Of a stretch of 39,340 bases of DNA, positions 1-7,097 are shown piece by piece. A program made the position numbers and the translations under genes. This stretch comes from Clostridia bacterium (GTDB lineage Bacteria; Bacillota; Clostridia; Christensenellales; Borkfalkiaceae), in NCBI GenBank assembly GCA_017471785.1, contig JAFURP010000037.1:1-39340 (forward strand), written 5' to 3'. The notes under the pieces were generated by a model, which worked only from the letters and a program-made list of their open reading frames with translations, ran no database searches and had not been told where the DNA came from. How positions within the stretch are numbered: the first letter of the stretch is position 1; the number at the start of each line of letters is the position of its first letter.

Positions 1-31
1 ATATTTCCGCCCCCGCTCGACTTCTATATAT

Positions 32-60
32 ATTATATAGCAAACGAACGAAAATTTCAA
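32..60 (-). promoter_or_regulatory. Outward sigma-A type promoter at left edge
   Basis: On the minus strand a TTGAAA box (55-60) is separated by 17 bases from a perfect TATAAT box (32-37). It points out of the window, so the gene it drives lies beyond base 1. The predicted transcript start is near base 25 and is followed by a purine-rich stretch. Confidence 0.55.
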
Positions 61-253
61 TACTTTTGCGTGAAAAAATATACCAAAAAATGTAAAATTT
101 TTTTAGTACTTTTTCCCAAAACCGTTTGCGCGTTACGCTTTCTTGCGATTTTTCATGGAAAGGAGGGCAAAGCCCGACGCGGCAAGCTCCTATAAACCCA
201 CCTCATTCTCCGTGCGATCAAAAAACATTTTTTCGTAATTTCTCTATATTATA
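61..253. other. Intergenic region with a GC-rich, self-complementary block
   Basis: No coding region is seen here. Most of it is very A+T rich, but 150-215 is a GC-rich island with several possible pairings: CATGGA (154-159) with TCCGTG (209-214, one G-U), GGAG (162-165) with CTCC (187-190), and a GGGC/GCCC hairpin around 165-175. This could be part of a structured RNA on either strand. I could not assign it to a family, and no clear dedicated promoter or U-tailed terminator was found. Confidence 0.25.
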
Positions 254-282
254 TTGACTTTTTCCAAAAAATTGCGTATAAT
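254..282 (+). promoter_or_regulatory. Sigma-A type promoter for the structured leader
   Basis: TTGACT (254-259), a 17-base spacer and a perfect TATAAT (277-282). The predicted transcription start is near 288-290, exactly where the first strand of the closing helix of the downstream RNA structure begins. Confidence 0.8.
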
Positions 283-288
283 AAAGAG

Positions 289-487
289 GCTAAACCCGTG
301 ATCTAAAAAAATTTTTAGATTGCAAATTTTATTTATAAATTACAAAGGATATAATCTCGGTAGGATTATATCTATTATCGCGTTTACAAATTCCTTTGTG
401 GTTTATAAATTTGTAACGGGTTTAGCGACTTTGTGAGAAAGGTATATTCTACAGTGCCGTTCTCGCAAGGGACGGCACTCTTTTTTA
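289..487 (+). ncRNA. Structured leader RNA with terminator/antiterminator (riboswitch-like)
   Basis: A perfect 11-bp closing helix pairs 289-299 with 416-426. It encloses an A/T hairpin (301-309 with 312-320) and an 18-bp helix (331-348 with 393-410, two G-U pairs). That helix is capped by a second hairpin (349-356 with 364-371) and has a 20-base one-sided bulge at 373-392. After the closing helix comes an intrinsic terminator: 453-463 pairs with 469-479 and is followed by six U (481-486). An alternative 11-bp helix, 429-439 with 460-470 (two G-U), overlaps the terminator stem, so the two cannot form together. This is the layout of a conditional-termination leader controlling the gene at 504. 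It matches no riboswitch class I can recall; a free small RNA is the alternative. Confidence 0.6.
453..487 (+). terminator. Intrinsic terminator inside the leader of the SLOG gene
   Basis: The stem 453-463 / 469-479 has a CGCAA loop and a T6 tract at 481-486. It ends 17 bases before the ATG at 504, so transcription must read through it to express the downstream gene unless another promoter exists; none is visible. Confidence 0.75.
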
Positions 488-503
488 TAAGGCGATAAGG
501 AAA

Positions 504-1055
504 ATGGGAAACGACGGAAAGAAATGCGCTTTTTTCGGGCATAGAAAGATAGAAGTCACGGACGAATTGAAGGTCAAGCTTACGGGCGCGATCGAACGCT
601 TGATCACGCAGGAGGGCGTGACCGTATTCGTATTCGGCAGCCGCAGTCAGTTCGACGAGCTTTGCCACGCGACGGTCACGGCGTTGCAAAAGCGCTATCC
701 CCACCTGCGGCGCGTCGCGCACCCGTGTAAAAGCGAATATATGCATTTGAAGGGCAAGCAAGACCCCGAAAAAACGGCGGAGCGTTTGAATAAGCACGGC
801 TTTATCTATCAAGAATACGAGGAGATCAAGCCCTCCGACCGCGTTTGCGCGGCGGGGAAAGCCGCCTACGTCGAGCGCAACCAAGAGATGATCGACGAGA
901 GCGATTTTATCCTGTTCTACTACGACGCCGCCTATAAACCGCCCCAACGCAAGGACGGGCAAACGAGCGCCAAGAGCGGCACGGGGCTTGCCTACGAATA
1001 CGCGTTGACCAAGCAAAGGACGGCGAACAAGGTCGTACTGAATATCTTCGAGTGA
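504..1055 (+). CDS. SLOG superfamily protein (DUF1273/YpsA-like)
   Basis: A 183-residue cytoplasmic protein. The N-terminal CAFFGHRKIE motif (residues 8-17), a following VFVFGSRSQFDEL strand-helix unit, and a late SGTGLAYEYA segment (about 162-171) are typical of the SLOG Rossmann-like nucleotide-binding superfamily, closest in feel to DUF1273/YpsA. SLOG proteins are thought to bind or process nucleotide-derived ligands, but no activity can be assigned here. The ATG at 504 follows an AAGG ribosome site and lies just beyond the terminator of the structured leader, so expression is probably controlled by read-through. No signal peptide or membrane segment is seen. Family placement is fairly secure, function unknown. 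Confidence 0.8.
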   Translation: MGNDGKKCAFFGHRKIEVTDELKVKLTGAIERLITQEGVTVFVFGSRSQFDELCHATVTALQKRYPHLRRVAHPCKSEYMHLKGKQDPEKTAERLNKHGFIYQEYEEIKPSDRVCAAGKAAYVERNQEMIDESDFILFYYDAAYKPPQRKDGQTSAKSGTGLAYEYALTKQRTANKVVLNIFE

Positions 1056-1086
1056 ATAGTCGCTACGGCTATTCGCTTTATTTTTA
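1054..1086 (+). terminator. Probable intrinsic terminator of the SLOG gene
   Basis: A 9-bp hairpin (1054-1062 with 1066-1074, one G-U, CTA loop) overlaps the stop codon and is followed by a T-rich stretch interrupted by single A and G bases. Confidence 0.5.
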
Positions 1087-1127
1087 TAAATTTTTCCGTT
1101 TATCTCTTTCCTTTTTCGTCGTAATAT

Positions 1128-1146
1128 GGTATAATACGGTCAGGAG
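1128..1146 (+). promoter_or_regulatory. Extended -10 promoter and ribosome site of the HD hydrolase
   Basis: TGG followed by TATAAT (1130-1135) forms an extended -10 element without a good -35. The predicted start near 1142 coincides with the AGGAG ribosome site (1142-1146), giving a leader of only about 11 bases before the ATG at 1153. Confidence 0.5.
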
Positions 1147-1152
1147 TTTATT

Positions 1153-2355
1153 ATGGCATACTACGAAGAATTATCGAAAGAATTGATCGAGCGAATGGAG
1201 CGCGAGCAAAAAGACGGCTCGTTCACTCCCGTCGCCTTCGACGAAAAAAACGCGCTCCGTCGCCGGGCCAATCCGCACGACGACGCCAACGTCTTGCGCG
1301 GCGCGTTTGCGCGCGACGTGGACAAGATACTCAACTGTCCCTATTACAACCGTTATTCGGATAAAACGCAGGTGTTTTCGCTCTATAAAAACGACGATAT
1401 CACGCACAGGAGCTTGCACGTGCAGCTCGTGTCCCGTATCGCGCGCACGATCGGCAAAGTGCTTCATCTCCACCTCGATTTGATCGAAGCGATCTCCCTC
1501 GGGCACGATATCGGGCATACGCCGTTCGGGCACACGGGCGAGCGGTTTTTGGATAAATTGTACGCCGAGCACACGGGCAGACGGTTTGCCCACAATATCC
1601 ATTCCGTACGCGTTTTGGACGTGCTTTTTCCGTTAAACCTTTCGTTGCAAACGCTAAACGGTATCGCCGCGCACAACGGCGAAATGGAGCTAGACGCATA
1701 CCTGCCCCGTCCGTTAAACGATTTCAAAACGTTCGATAGCGAGATAGAAAAGTGTTATATAGATAACGAATATATCAAAAAGCTCGTCCCGTCCACGCTG
1801 GAGGGGTGCGTGATGCGTATTTGCGATATTATCGCGTATCTCGGCAAGGATCGCCACGACGCGGAAACGGGAAAGCTCCTGCAAACGGAGGATTTTTCCG
1901 ATTACGGCATCGGAAAGATCAACGCGGAGATCGTAAACAACCTTATGGTCAACGTTATCGAGCACAGCTACGGCAAGCCTTATATCAAGCTCGACGAAGC
2001 GCATTTCGAGGCGCTGCAAAAGGGAAAGCGCGAAAATTACGCGCATATCTACGGCAACGAAACGGTGAAGCACGCCGACAAGACGATCGAGAGCATGCTT
2101 GCCGAATTATACGAAAAGCTGTTGTCCGATCTACGGGAAAGCCGCACGTCCTCCCCTATCTTCCAGCACCATATCGATTATTTGAACAAGCCGTATTATA
2201 AGGCGAAACGGACGATCCCGTACGAGGAAACGGAACACAACCAGACGGTCGTGGATTATATCGCGAGTATGACGGACGATTATTTCCTCGAGCTGCATAA
2301 ATATCTTTTCCCGAAATCCAATCACAAGATCGGGTATATCGGTTATTTCGACTGA
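1153..2355 (+). CDS. dGTPase-like HD domain triphosphohydrolase
   Basis: A 400-residue soluble protein. It has the hallmark arrangement of deoxyguanosinetriphosphate triphosphohydrolase-type HD enzymes: an RR-rich N-terminal segment (about 36-38), NRYSDKTQVF (66-75), H85 in THRSLHVQ, then GHDIGHTPFGHTGE with the HD pair at 118-119 and further metal/phosphate ligands at H122 and H127. The family removes tripolyphosphate from dNTPs and affects nucleotide pools or phage resistance. The length is near the usual 380-500 residues and all metal ligands appear intact. The start is supported by AGGAG seven bases upstream. The exact nucleotide preference cannot be read from sequence. Confidence 0.9.
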   Translation: MAYYEELSKELIERMEREQKDGSFTPVAFDEKNALRRRANPHDDANVLRGAFARDVDKILNCPYYNRYSDKTQVFSLYKNDDITHRSLHVQLVSRIARTIGKVLHLHLDLIEAISLGHDIGHTPFGHTGERFLDKLYAEHTGRRFAHNIHSVRVLDVLFPLNLSLQTLNGIAAHNGEMELDAYLPRPLNDFKTFDSEIEKCYIDNEYIKKLVPSTLEGCVMRICDIIAYLGKDRHDAETGKLLQTEDFSDYGIGKINAEIVNNLMVNVIEHSYGKPYIKLDEAHFEALQKGKRENYAHIYGNETVKHADKTIESMLAELYEKLLSDLRESRTSSPIFQHHIDYLNKPYYKAKRTIPYEETEHNQTVVDYIASMTDDYFLELHKYLFPKSNHKIGYIGYFD

Positions 2356-2357
2356 CG

Positions 2358-2394
2358 AAAAAGGCTTGAAACGAAAAACGTTTCAAGCCTTTTT
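2358..2394. terminator. Bidirectional intrinsic terminator
   Basis: A perfect 16-bp inverted repeat (2358-2373 with 2379-2394) with a five-base loop is flanked by A5 and T5 tracts. It can therefore end both the HD hydrolase (plus) and the nitroreductase operon (minus), which converge here. Confidence 0.9.
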
Positions 2395-2414
2395 ATTCGC
2401 CCGTCTTGATCTAC

Positions 2415-3227
2415 TCAAAACAGGTAGGAGGCAATATATTCCACCTCTGCGTCGGTTGCAAGCTCGGGGTCTTTTTGCGCAAAAGTCACCTGCATACCGC
2501 CGTCCTTGGCGGCAAGGGCAAAATGGCAAAGCGCGATACCCATATCGATCTTTTGCATATCCAATTCCTCGTTATGGGAAAAGCCCTTGCTCCGCTTCAA
2601 ATAGAAGTGCACGGCGGCTTCCGTAACGATCGCCCGCCACGGCTGTTTGTTTACCGCCGACGGCGCCAAGCGCACCATCTCCAACGGATACGCGAGCCTG
2701 CCCGCGTTCTCCGCCGTCAACGGCGTGGCAAAGGAGCCGTCGAAAAACAGCTCTTCAAACGGCTTTCTTTCGTCGGCCTTGATCGCCCGTCGCATCATTC
2801 TTTCGCGCAGAGCCATTTTTTGCGCGGGATAGCCGAGCGCACTTGCACAGGGCATGATCTCGTCCTCGCCAAGCCCCATCGCTCGCTCAAAAGCGGCGCG
2901 GTTCATCGTGCCGCCCAACCAAACGGTCCCGACCCCGATAGATCGTGCGTACAGGACGAGCGCTTCAAAGGAATATCCGAACGCCACGCTTGCATTCGGA
3001 CCGCGTTTGATCTTGCCGCCGACGTATAGATCGGTACCGACGACGACGGGACAGGTAAGCCCGTTCTCCTTGGCGCTCATCAGTTGGAACGCTACGGGGA
3101 TATTATACGGATTTTCGATCGTTTCCATAAACGAGCAAAGCCTATCCCTATCCCGTTCGTGCAATTCTTGACCGTCGAACGTCCGAACGCTTCTTCTTTG
3201 GCGAATGTGTTCCGCAATACCTTCCAT
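2415..3227 (-). CDS. Nitroreductase family protein (TM1586-like)
   Basis: A 270-residue flavin-dependent oxidoreductase of the nitroreductase fold, most like the 'putative TM nitroreductase' (TM1586) branch. It has the N-terminal RRSVRTF motif (11-17) for FMN phosphate contacts, a mid-protein GVGTVWLGG segment and the SAVNKQPWR motif. The length fits a duplicated half-domain monomer. It is the last gene of the glutathione peroxidase - MarR - nitroreductase operon (19-base gap from the MarR gene, GGGAGG ribosome site before the ATG). Co-transcription with a peroxide-type sensor suggests induction by oxidants or electrophiles. The natural substrate is unknown. Confidence 0.85.
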   Translation of the reverse strand: MEGIAEHIRQRRSVRTFDGQELHERDRDRLCSFMETIENPYNIPVAFQLMSAKENGLTCPVVVGTDLYVGGKIKRGPNASVAFGYSFEALVLYARSIGVGTVWLGGTMNRAAFERAMGLGEDEIMPCASALGYPAQKMALRERMMRRAIKADERKPFEELFFDGSFATPLTAENAGRLAYPLEMVRLAPSAVNKQPWRAIVTEAAVHFYLKRSKGFSHNEELDMQKIDMGIALCHFALAAKDGGMQVTFAQKDPELATDAEVEYIASYLF

Positions 3228-3246
3228 AATACCCTCCCCAAAACGG

Positions 3247-3696
3247 TTATTTTCCTTGCGAGGATTGCTTGCCGAGCATCTTATATAATAGCTCGTACAG
3301 GAGCATACCCTCTTCGGCGGTAAGCTTGGTACAGCCTGCGATTTGCAGGGGCACCTCCACCGCCCTTTCTTTGAGCCGCTCTCCCGTATCCGTTACGGTA
3401 ACTACGAGATTGCGTTCGTCCTTTTCCGAACGCATACGGGTAACTAAGCCTTTTTCTTCCATTTTTTTCAAAAGCGGCGTCAGCGTGCCCGAATCGAGGT
3501 ATAAGCGCTCGCCGAGCTCTTTCACGGTAACGCTTTTTCTCTCCCAAAGCACCATCATAGCGATATACTGCGTATACGTAAGCTCGAGCTTATCGAGAAA
3601 GGGCTTATACCGCTTCACGATCTCACGGGAGCACGCGTACAGCGGAAAGCAAAGCTGATTTTCCAGCTTCAATACGCCGTATTCTACTTTATCCAT
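3247..3696 (-). CDS. MarR family regulator, OhrR-like
   Basis: A 149-residue winged-helix MarR protein. The N-terminal QLCFPLYACSREI segment carries Cys16 at the position of the peroxide-reactive cysteine of OhrR, followed by the family-typical LDKLELTYTQYIAMMVLWE region (split here between helices 1 and 2). The LYLDSGTLTPLLKKMEEKGL recognition helix and the RNLVVTVTDTGE wing are intact. It is the middle gene of a three-gene operon and probably represses it through the palindrome at 4286-4300. Cys22 could act as a second redox residue. Sensing of organic peroxide is inferred from the cysteine and from the neighbouring peroxidase. Confidence 0.87.
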   Translation of the reverse strand: MDKVEYGVLKLENQLCFPLYACSREIVKRYKPFLDKLELTYTQYIAMMVLWERKSVTVKELGERLYLDSGTLTPLLKKMEEKGLVTRMRSEKDERNLVVTVTDTGERLKERAVEVPLQIAGCTKLTAEEGMLLYELLYKMLGKQSSQGK

Positions 3697-3717
3697 CGTA
3701 TCACCTATATTACAAAA

Positions 3718-4257
3718 TTACAAACACGCCTCGATCGCGTCCTTGAGCTTTTTCATATTCGTAGGCTCGAAACGGCCGACGATCTCGCCGTTCCTGTCGA
3801 TGAGGAATTTCGTGAAATTCCATTTGACCTTGCCGTTGTTTTTGTAATCCTTATCCGTTCTTTTCACTACGCCCGAAAGAATGAGCGACATAGGCGATTT
3901 TCCGAACCCGTCGAATTTAGTGTTTTCGGTCAACCACTTATAAAGGGGTATCGCGTTCTCTCCGTTCACGTCCACCTTCGCAAACTGCGGGAAGGTGATC
4001 CCGTAGCGTCCCGTACAAAAAGTGTGTATCTCCTCGTCGTTCCCGGGGGCTTGATTGCCGAATTGATTGCAAGGGAAATCGAGTATCTCAAACCCCTGCG
4101 CCGAAAATTCGTCGTACAATTCCTGTAGCTCCTTATACTGCGGCGTAAATCCGCAGCCCGTCGCCGTATTCACCACCAAAAGAACCTTCCCCTTATAATC
4201 CGCCAAAGCCACTTCGCTGCCGTCTCTTGCTTTTACCTTAAAATCATATGCGTTCAT
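3718..4257 (-). CDS. Glutathione peroxidase family (thioredoxin-type GPx)
   Basis: A 179-residue protein from the chosen ATG at 4257, which has GGAGGT six bases upstream. An in-frame extension to 4338 lies inside the promoter and operator and is rejected. The peroxidatic Cys35 lies in NTATGCGFTPQ; the FPCNQFGNQAPG block supplies the conserved Gln, and WNFTKFLIDRNG supplies the Trp/Asn of the catalytic tetrad. Bacterial enzymes of this type use Cys rather than selenocysteine and often take electrons from thioredoxin to reduce hydroperoxides. It is the first gene of the peroxide operon, 21 bases ahead of the MarR gene. Confidence 0.92.
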   Translation of the reverse strand: MNAYDFKVKARDGSEVALADYKGKVLLVVNTATGCGFTPQYKELQELYDEFSAQGFEILDFPCNQFGNQAPGNDEEIHTFCTGRYGITFPQFAKVDVNGENAIPLYKWLTENTKFDGFGKSPMSLILSGVVKRTDKDYKNNGKVKWNFTKFLIDRNGEIVGRFEPTNMKKLKDAIEACL

Positions 4258-4285
4258 AGCCGCACCTCCGATTAAAAATATTTTG

Positions 4286-4300
4286 CTCAATTCAATTGAG
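4286..4300. promoter_or_regulatory. Perfect palindromic operator, probable OhrR-type site
   Basis: CTCAATT-C-AATTGAG is a perfect 7-1-7 inverted repeat lying at about +2 to +16 of the promoter. It sits next to TACAATT, which resembles half of the known OhrR operator. Binding here by the operon's own MarR protein would block transcription start. Confidence 0.7.
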
Positions 4301-4308
4301 TACAATTT

Positions 4309-4338
4309 ATTATAGCACAACGTTTTTACGCGTGTCAA
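4309..4338 (-). promoter_or_regulatory. Consensus promoter of the peroxide operon
   Basis: A perfect TTGACA (4333-4338) and a perfect TATAAT (4309-4314) are separated by 18 bases on the minus strand. The predicted start near 4302 abuts the palindrome at 4286-4300. Confidence 0.88.
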
Positions 4339-4450
4339 TAATTTTGCAAATATTTTTATATCCTTTTGGTGGAAAATTATACCTTTCGACTAAAAAAGCG
4401 AGAATATCCTATTATATTTACCGATAAAAACGCGGTTGACTTCTAATAAT

Positions 4451-4500
4451 AAAAAGGACGAGATTTTTTCAATCTCGTCCTTTTTATACACGGCAGCTGT
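4451..4500 (-). terminator. Terminator ending carbohydrate cluster 1, repeated element copy 1
   Basis: A 15-bp perfect stem (4451-4465 with 4471-4485), a five-base loop and flanking A5/T5 tracts lie 36 bases past the acyltransferase stop. In the minus direction it is preceded by AGCTGCCGTGTATA, which recurs before the hairpin at 28591-28625. The two stems differ by a compensated G-C to A-T pair. Confidence 0.85.
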
Positions 4501-4520
4501 TTTATTTTGATTGGAAGCGC

Positions 4521-5360
4521 TTATCCTTTATTTATCACACCATACCCGACGAAAAATTTTTCACCGTATAATACCGCCTGTTTTACTTTTTGCGCAAAGG
4601 CGGAAGGACAGGGTGCGTCGGCTATATTCTCCCTAGTGGTATCCCAACGAAATACGTACCGCAAAAGTGCGTCTGATTCGTCTACGTTCGCAATAGAAAA
4701 CATATCGGCAAACCGCAAAATATTGCTTTCAGGCGGTAAATACTTATCCAAACCTTTCCATAAAAGCCACGAATGACAGGTAAAATACCGATAGGAAAAA
4801 TCAGGGAAAAACGTATCGAAGAACGTTCTTGCTCTCGCTAAGGATTGTTTACACGCGTCCTCGTTCAGCTTACCACCTCTCGGGATATGGATTTGCATAT
4901 TGTTTTCGCCCTTTTCGATACCAAGCTCCTCCACGTCGCATTCTGCTTGCGCCATACTGAACTGCAATCTGCCCAATCGGAATAATCGTAGCGTAAAATG
5001 CCGTTTTAGCCAAGAAAGCTCTCCTAAATACAGCGTTCCTTTTATCGCGCTCCAAATTTTCGTCCAAATTACAACGTCCTGCAGGGTGTCTAATATAACG
5101 CTTTCGGGAATACCCTTTTGCTTGCATTGATTTTCGTACGCCTCGCACATATACAAAAACGAGAGCAAATTCTTTTTGCCGTTATCGCAAGCTTCGTCAT
5201 AATCCTCCACGTTGGTTGTCGATAAAATACACTCCGTGGAAAGCGCTTGATAAAATTCGTCGTTATATTCCGTCGGAAAGTCTAACGCATGATACCATTT
5301 TATGATGATCTTCGTTACGTCTACCGTGGATTTGCTCGTTTTTATAGCAAACTTTTCCAT
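4521..5360 (-). CDS. Acyltransferase domain protein (NAT_N/GNAT_C-like)
   Basis: A 279-residue soluble protein resembling the two-domain 'acyltransferase domain-containing' family of gut Bacillota. An N-terminal helical domain is followed by a GNAT-like C-terminal domain; FSMAQAECDVEELGI and ENNMQIHIPRGGKL are the recognisable family-type strands. The chosen ATG at 5360 has AGGAAGAAGG directly upstream; the in-frame ATG at 5384 lacks a site. It is the last gene of carbohydrate cluster 1, 41 bases after the DUF4091 gene. The acceptor is unknown. Its position suggests acylation of a sugar or amino sugar, or detoxification of one, but that is only contextual. Confidence 0.6.
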   Translation of the reverse strand: MEKFAIKTSKSTVDVTKIIIKWYHALDFPTEYNDEFYQALSTECILSTTNVEDYDEACDNGKKNLLSFLYMCEAYENQCKQKGIPESVILDTLQDVVIWTKIWSAIKGTLYLGELSWLKRHFTLRLFRLGRLQFSMAQAECDVEELGIEKGENNMQIHIPRGGKLNEDACKQSLARARTFFDTFFPDFSYRYFTCHSWLLWKGLDKYLPPESNILRFADMFSIANVDESDALLRYVFRWDTTRENIADAPCPSAFAQKVKQAVLYGEKFFVGYGVINKG

Positions 5361-5401
5361 ATCCTTCTTCCTAATATACCGCATTCACGCGTAGAAGCAG
5401 A

Positions 5402-7057
5402 TCAATTGCGTAAACACGCTTTAATTTCTTTATATATTTTATTTCGCAAGGCAATAAAATCTTTATCCTTTCTTGGATATACATTATAGCCCTTGACGTT
5501 CGCTCCGTCTAAAAGCGTACGCACCACCGCTTTTCCCGCAAGCTTTTCCAACGTCAACAACGCATTATAATCTTGCATCGCTTCTTTGGAAAGCTCCGCA
5601 CGGATAGAATAATATACGCCGTTTGCCGTAGGATATACGATAAATCCGTCGCCACCGGGGAAAAATCCGCCTGCGTCGGTAACGGTATACGGATCGATTG
5701 GCTGTATAGAAAGCACGGAATTATAAAAATTAAACCCCCAATGCAAAAAGCCCTGTACCCCCGTTCGATATAACTGCATACCCAAAATTCTCGTTCTAAG
5801 CCCCGGCATATTGATAAAGCGATTAGAATAATAACCATGGTCGGGATAACAACAACAGTATACAAACAAATTCTTTATAGCTAAGGGTACGAAACCGTCA
5901 TAATGCTCTATACTGATAACGGGCACGTCTACCAGCCCCTTTTCATAGAAAACCGTTTCGCTTAAGGCGTCCAAAATCGGAATGCCTTGCATATGCTTTT
6001 TGACGATCTCACAACACTTGGTGTAGCTTTCCGTGTGGCTCTTATTCGGTTCGTCCGTCAAATGTAAATAGGAGGCTTCTTTAATGCCCATAGCCAGAAT
6101 TTCCTGATGCAGCCTCGGCAAAAAGGCGTCTAAAAACGCCACGTATTCGGCGGACGTAGAATGGACGTGCCAACCGAAGATTTTTTGCATTTTTCCATTC
6201 TTCTTTGCTACGATTTTCGGACAAAATTTTCCGCCCCACTGCGTAAATAAATGCCCAAATTCAAAATACCGAATGCCTTTTTCTTTGGCAAATCGTATAA
6301 ACTCTCTAAGCAATGAAAAATCAAACTTATATTCCCCGTCTACCACTTCGATTTGAACGAGTTGCGTCGTCATACGCTCCGCTCCGTATTCCGTATCCAA
6401 CGGCGGAGTGAAAATGGGCACGAGTAGCATAGTAAACCCAAGGTGTACGTAAGCTTCGAGATATTTTTCAAATATATTGTAAAAACGATTGGTAAACGGC
6501 TTTACCTTATGCCATTGACAAATGCAATCGTAGTGCATCCAATTCGTCATTACCAAGCTATTTTGCTCCGCGCAAATATCTAACACCTCCAGCTGATACG
6601 TAAGCGTATTCAGCACTTCGTTTTCTTCGCTTGTCAACGTAAAGCTAAGCGTGTGTTTGCCCACGGGTAAGCCGTCTTTATTTTCTATACTGACCCAAAT
6701 GCCCTTCCATTGTCTACAAGGCAATACGACCCCCATTTTGCCAAGCGGTTTTAACACGTCGGGATATAACCCCGCCGTTTTTCCGATATAATAGTCGTCC
6801 GCCTCGGGAGCCGTATACGTAACGGGTACGTTTTCAACGGAACGAAGCGTTACGTAAGGAGCAAGCGTACCGCTTACCGTTAAGGTATTATGCTTTCTCG
6901 CATGCGCGTCGTTGAAAAATGCCAGCTGAAAGCTCATTTTTTCATTTTTCATCATATACGAGCGGTTTTTAACGGTTTTCGGTTCTTTTTCCGATAATAT
7001 TTTTTCTATGGAAGAAACGATCTTTCCTTTTACTTTATAACTCAATTCTTTTTCCAT
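5402..7057 (-). CDS. DUF4091 / GH123-like glycoside hydrolase
   Basis: A 551-residue protein without signal peptide. The N-terminal ~170 residues look like a beta-sandwich, followed by a TIM-barrel-like region of the DUF4091 type. The motif HLTDEPNKSH (about residue 337) supplies an adjacent Asp-Glu pair, as in GH123 beta-N-acetylgalactosaminidases, which use substrate-assisted catalysis. Aromatic-rich GVQGFLHWGFNFYN near residue 430 fits a sugar-binding pocket. The start is ATG 7057 (weak GAG site); a GTG two codons upstream is possible. It lies between GH35 and the acyltransferase in the minus operon and presumably acts on imported oligosaccharides. DUF4091 proteins are functionally diverse, so substrate is open. 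Confidence 0.75.
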   Translation of the reverse strand: MEKELSYKVKGKIVSSIEKILSEKEPKTVKNRSYMMKNEKMSFQLAFFNDAHARKHNTLTVSGTLAPYVTLRSVENVPVTYTAPEADDYYIGKTAGLYPDVLKPLGKMGVVLPCRQWKGIWVSIENKDGLPVGKHTLSFTLTSEENEVLNTLTYQLEVLDICAEQNSLVMTNWMHYDCICQWHKVKPFTNRFYNIFEKYLEAYVHLGFTMLLVPIFTPPLDTEYGAERMTTQLVQIEVVDGEYKFDFSLLREFIRFAKEKGIRYFEFGHLFTQWGGKFCPKIVAKKNGKMQKIFGWHVHSTSAEYVAFLDAFLPRLHQEILAMGIKEASYLHLTDEPNKSHTESYTKCCEIVKKHMQGIPILDALSETVFYEKGLVDVPVISIEHYDGFVPLAIKNLFVYCCCYPDHGYYSNRFINMPGLRTRILGMQLYRTGVQGFLHWGFNFYNSVLSIQPIDPYTVTDAGGFFPGGDGFIVYPTANGVYYSIRAELSKEAMQDYNALLTLEKLAGKAVVRTLLDGANVKGYNVYPRKDKDFIALRNKIYKEIKACLRN

Positions 7058-7097
7058 GATCACTCGCTATATACTATAAATTTCAATATTTTACGCA

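Noticed and set aside
3718..4338. Longer 206-residue start for the peroxidase
   Set aside because: The extra 27 codons cover the palindromic operator and -10 box; the ATG at 4257 has a proper GGAGGT site.
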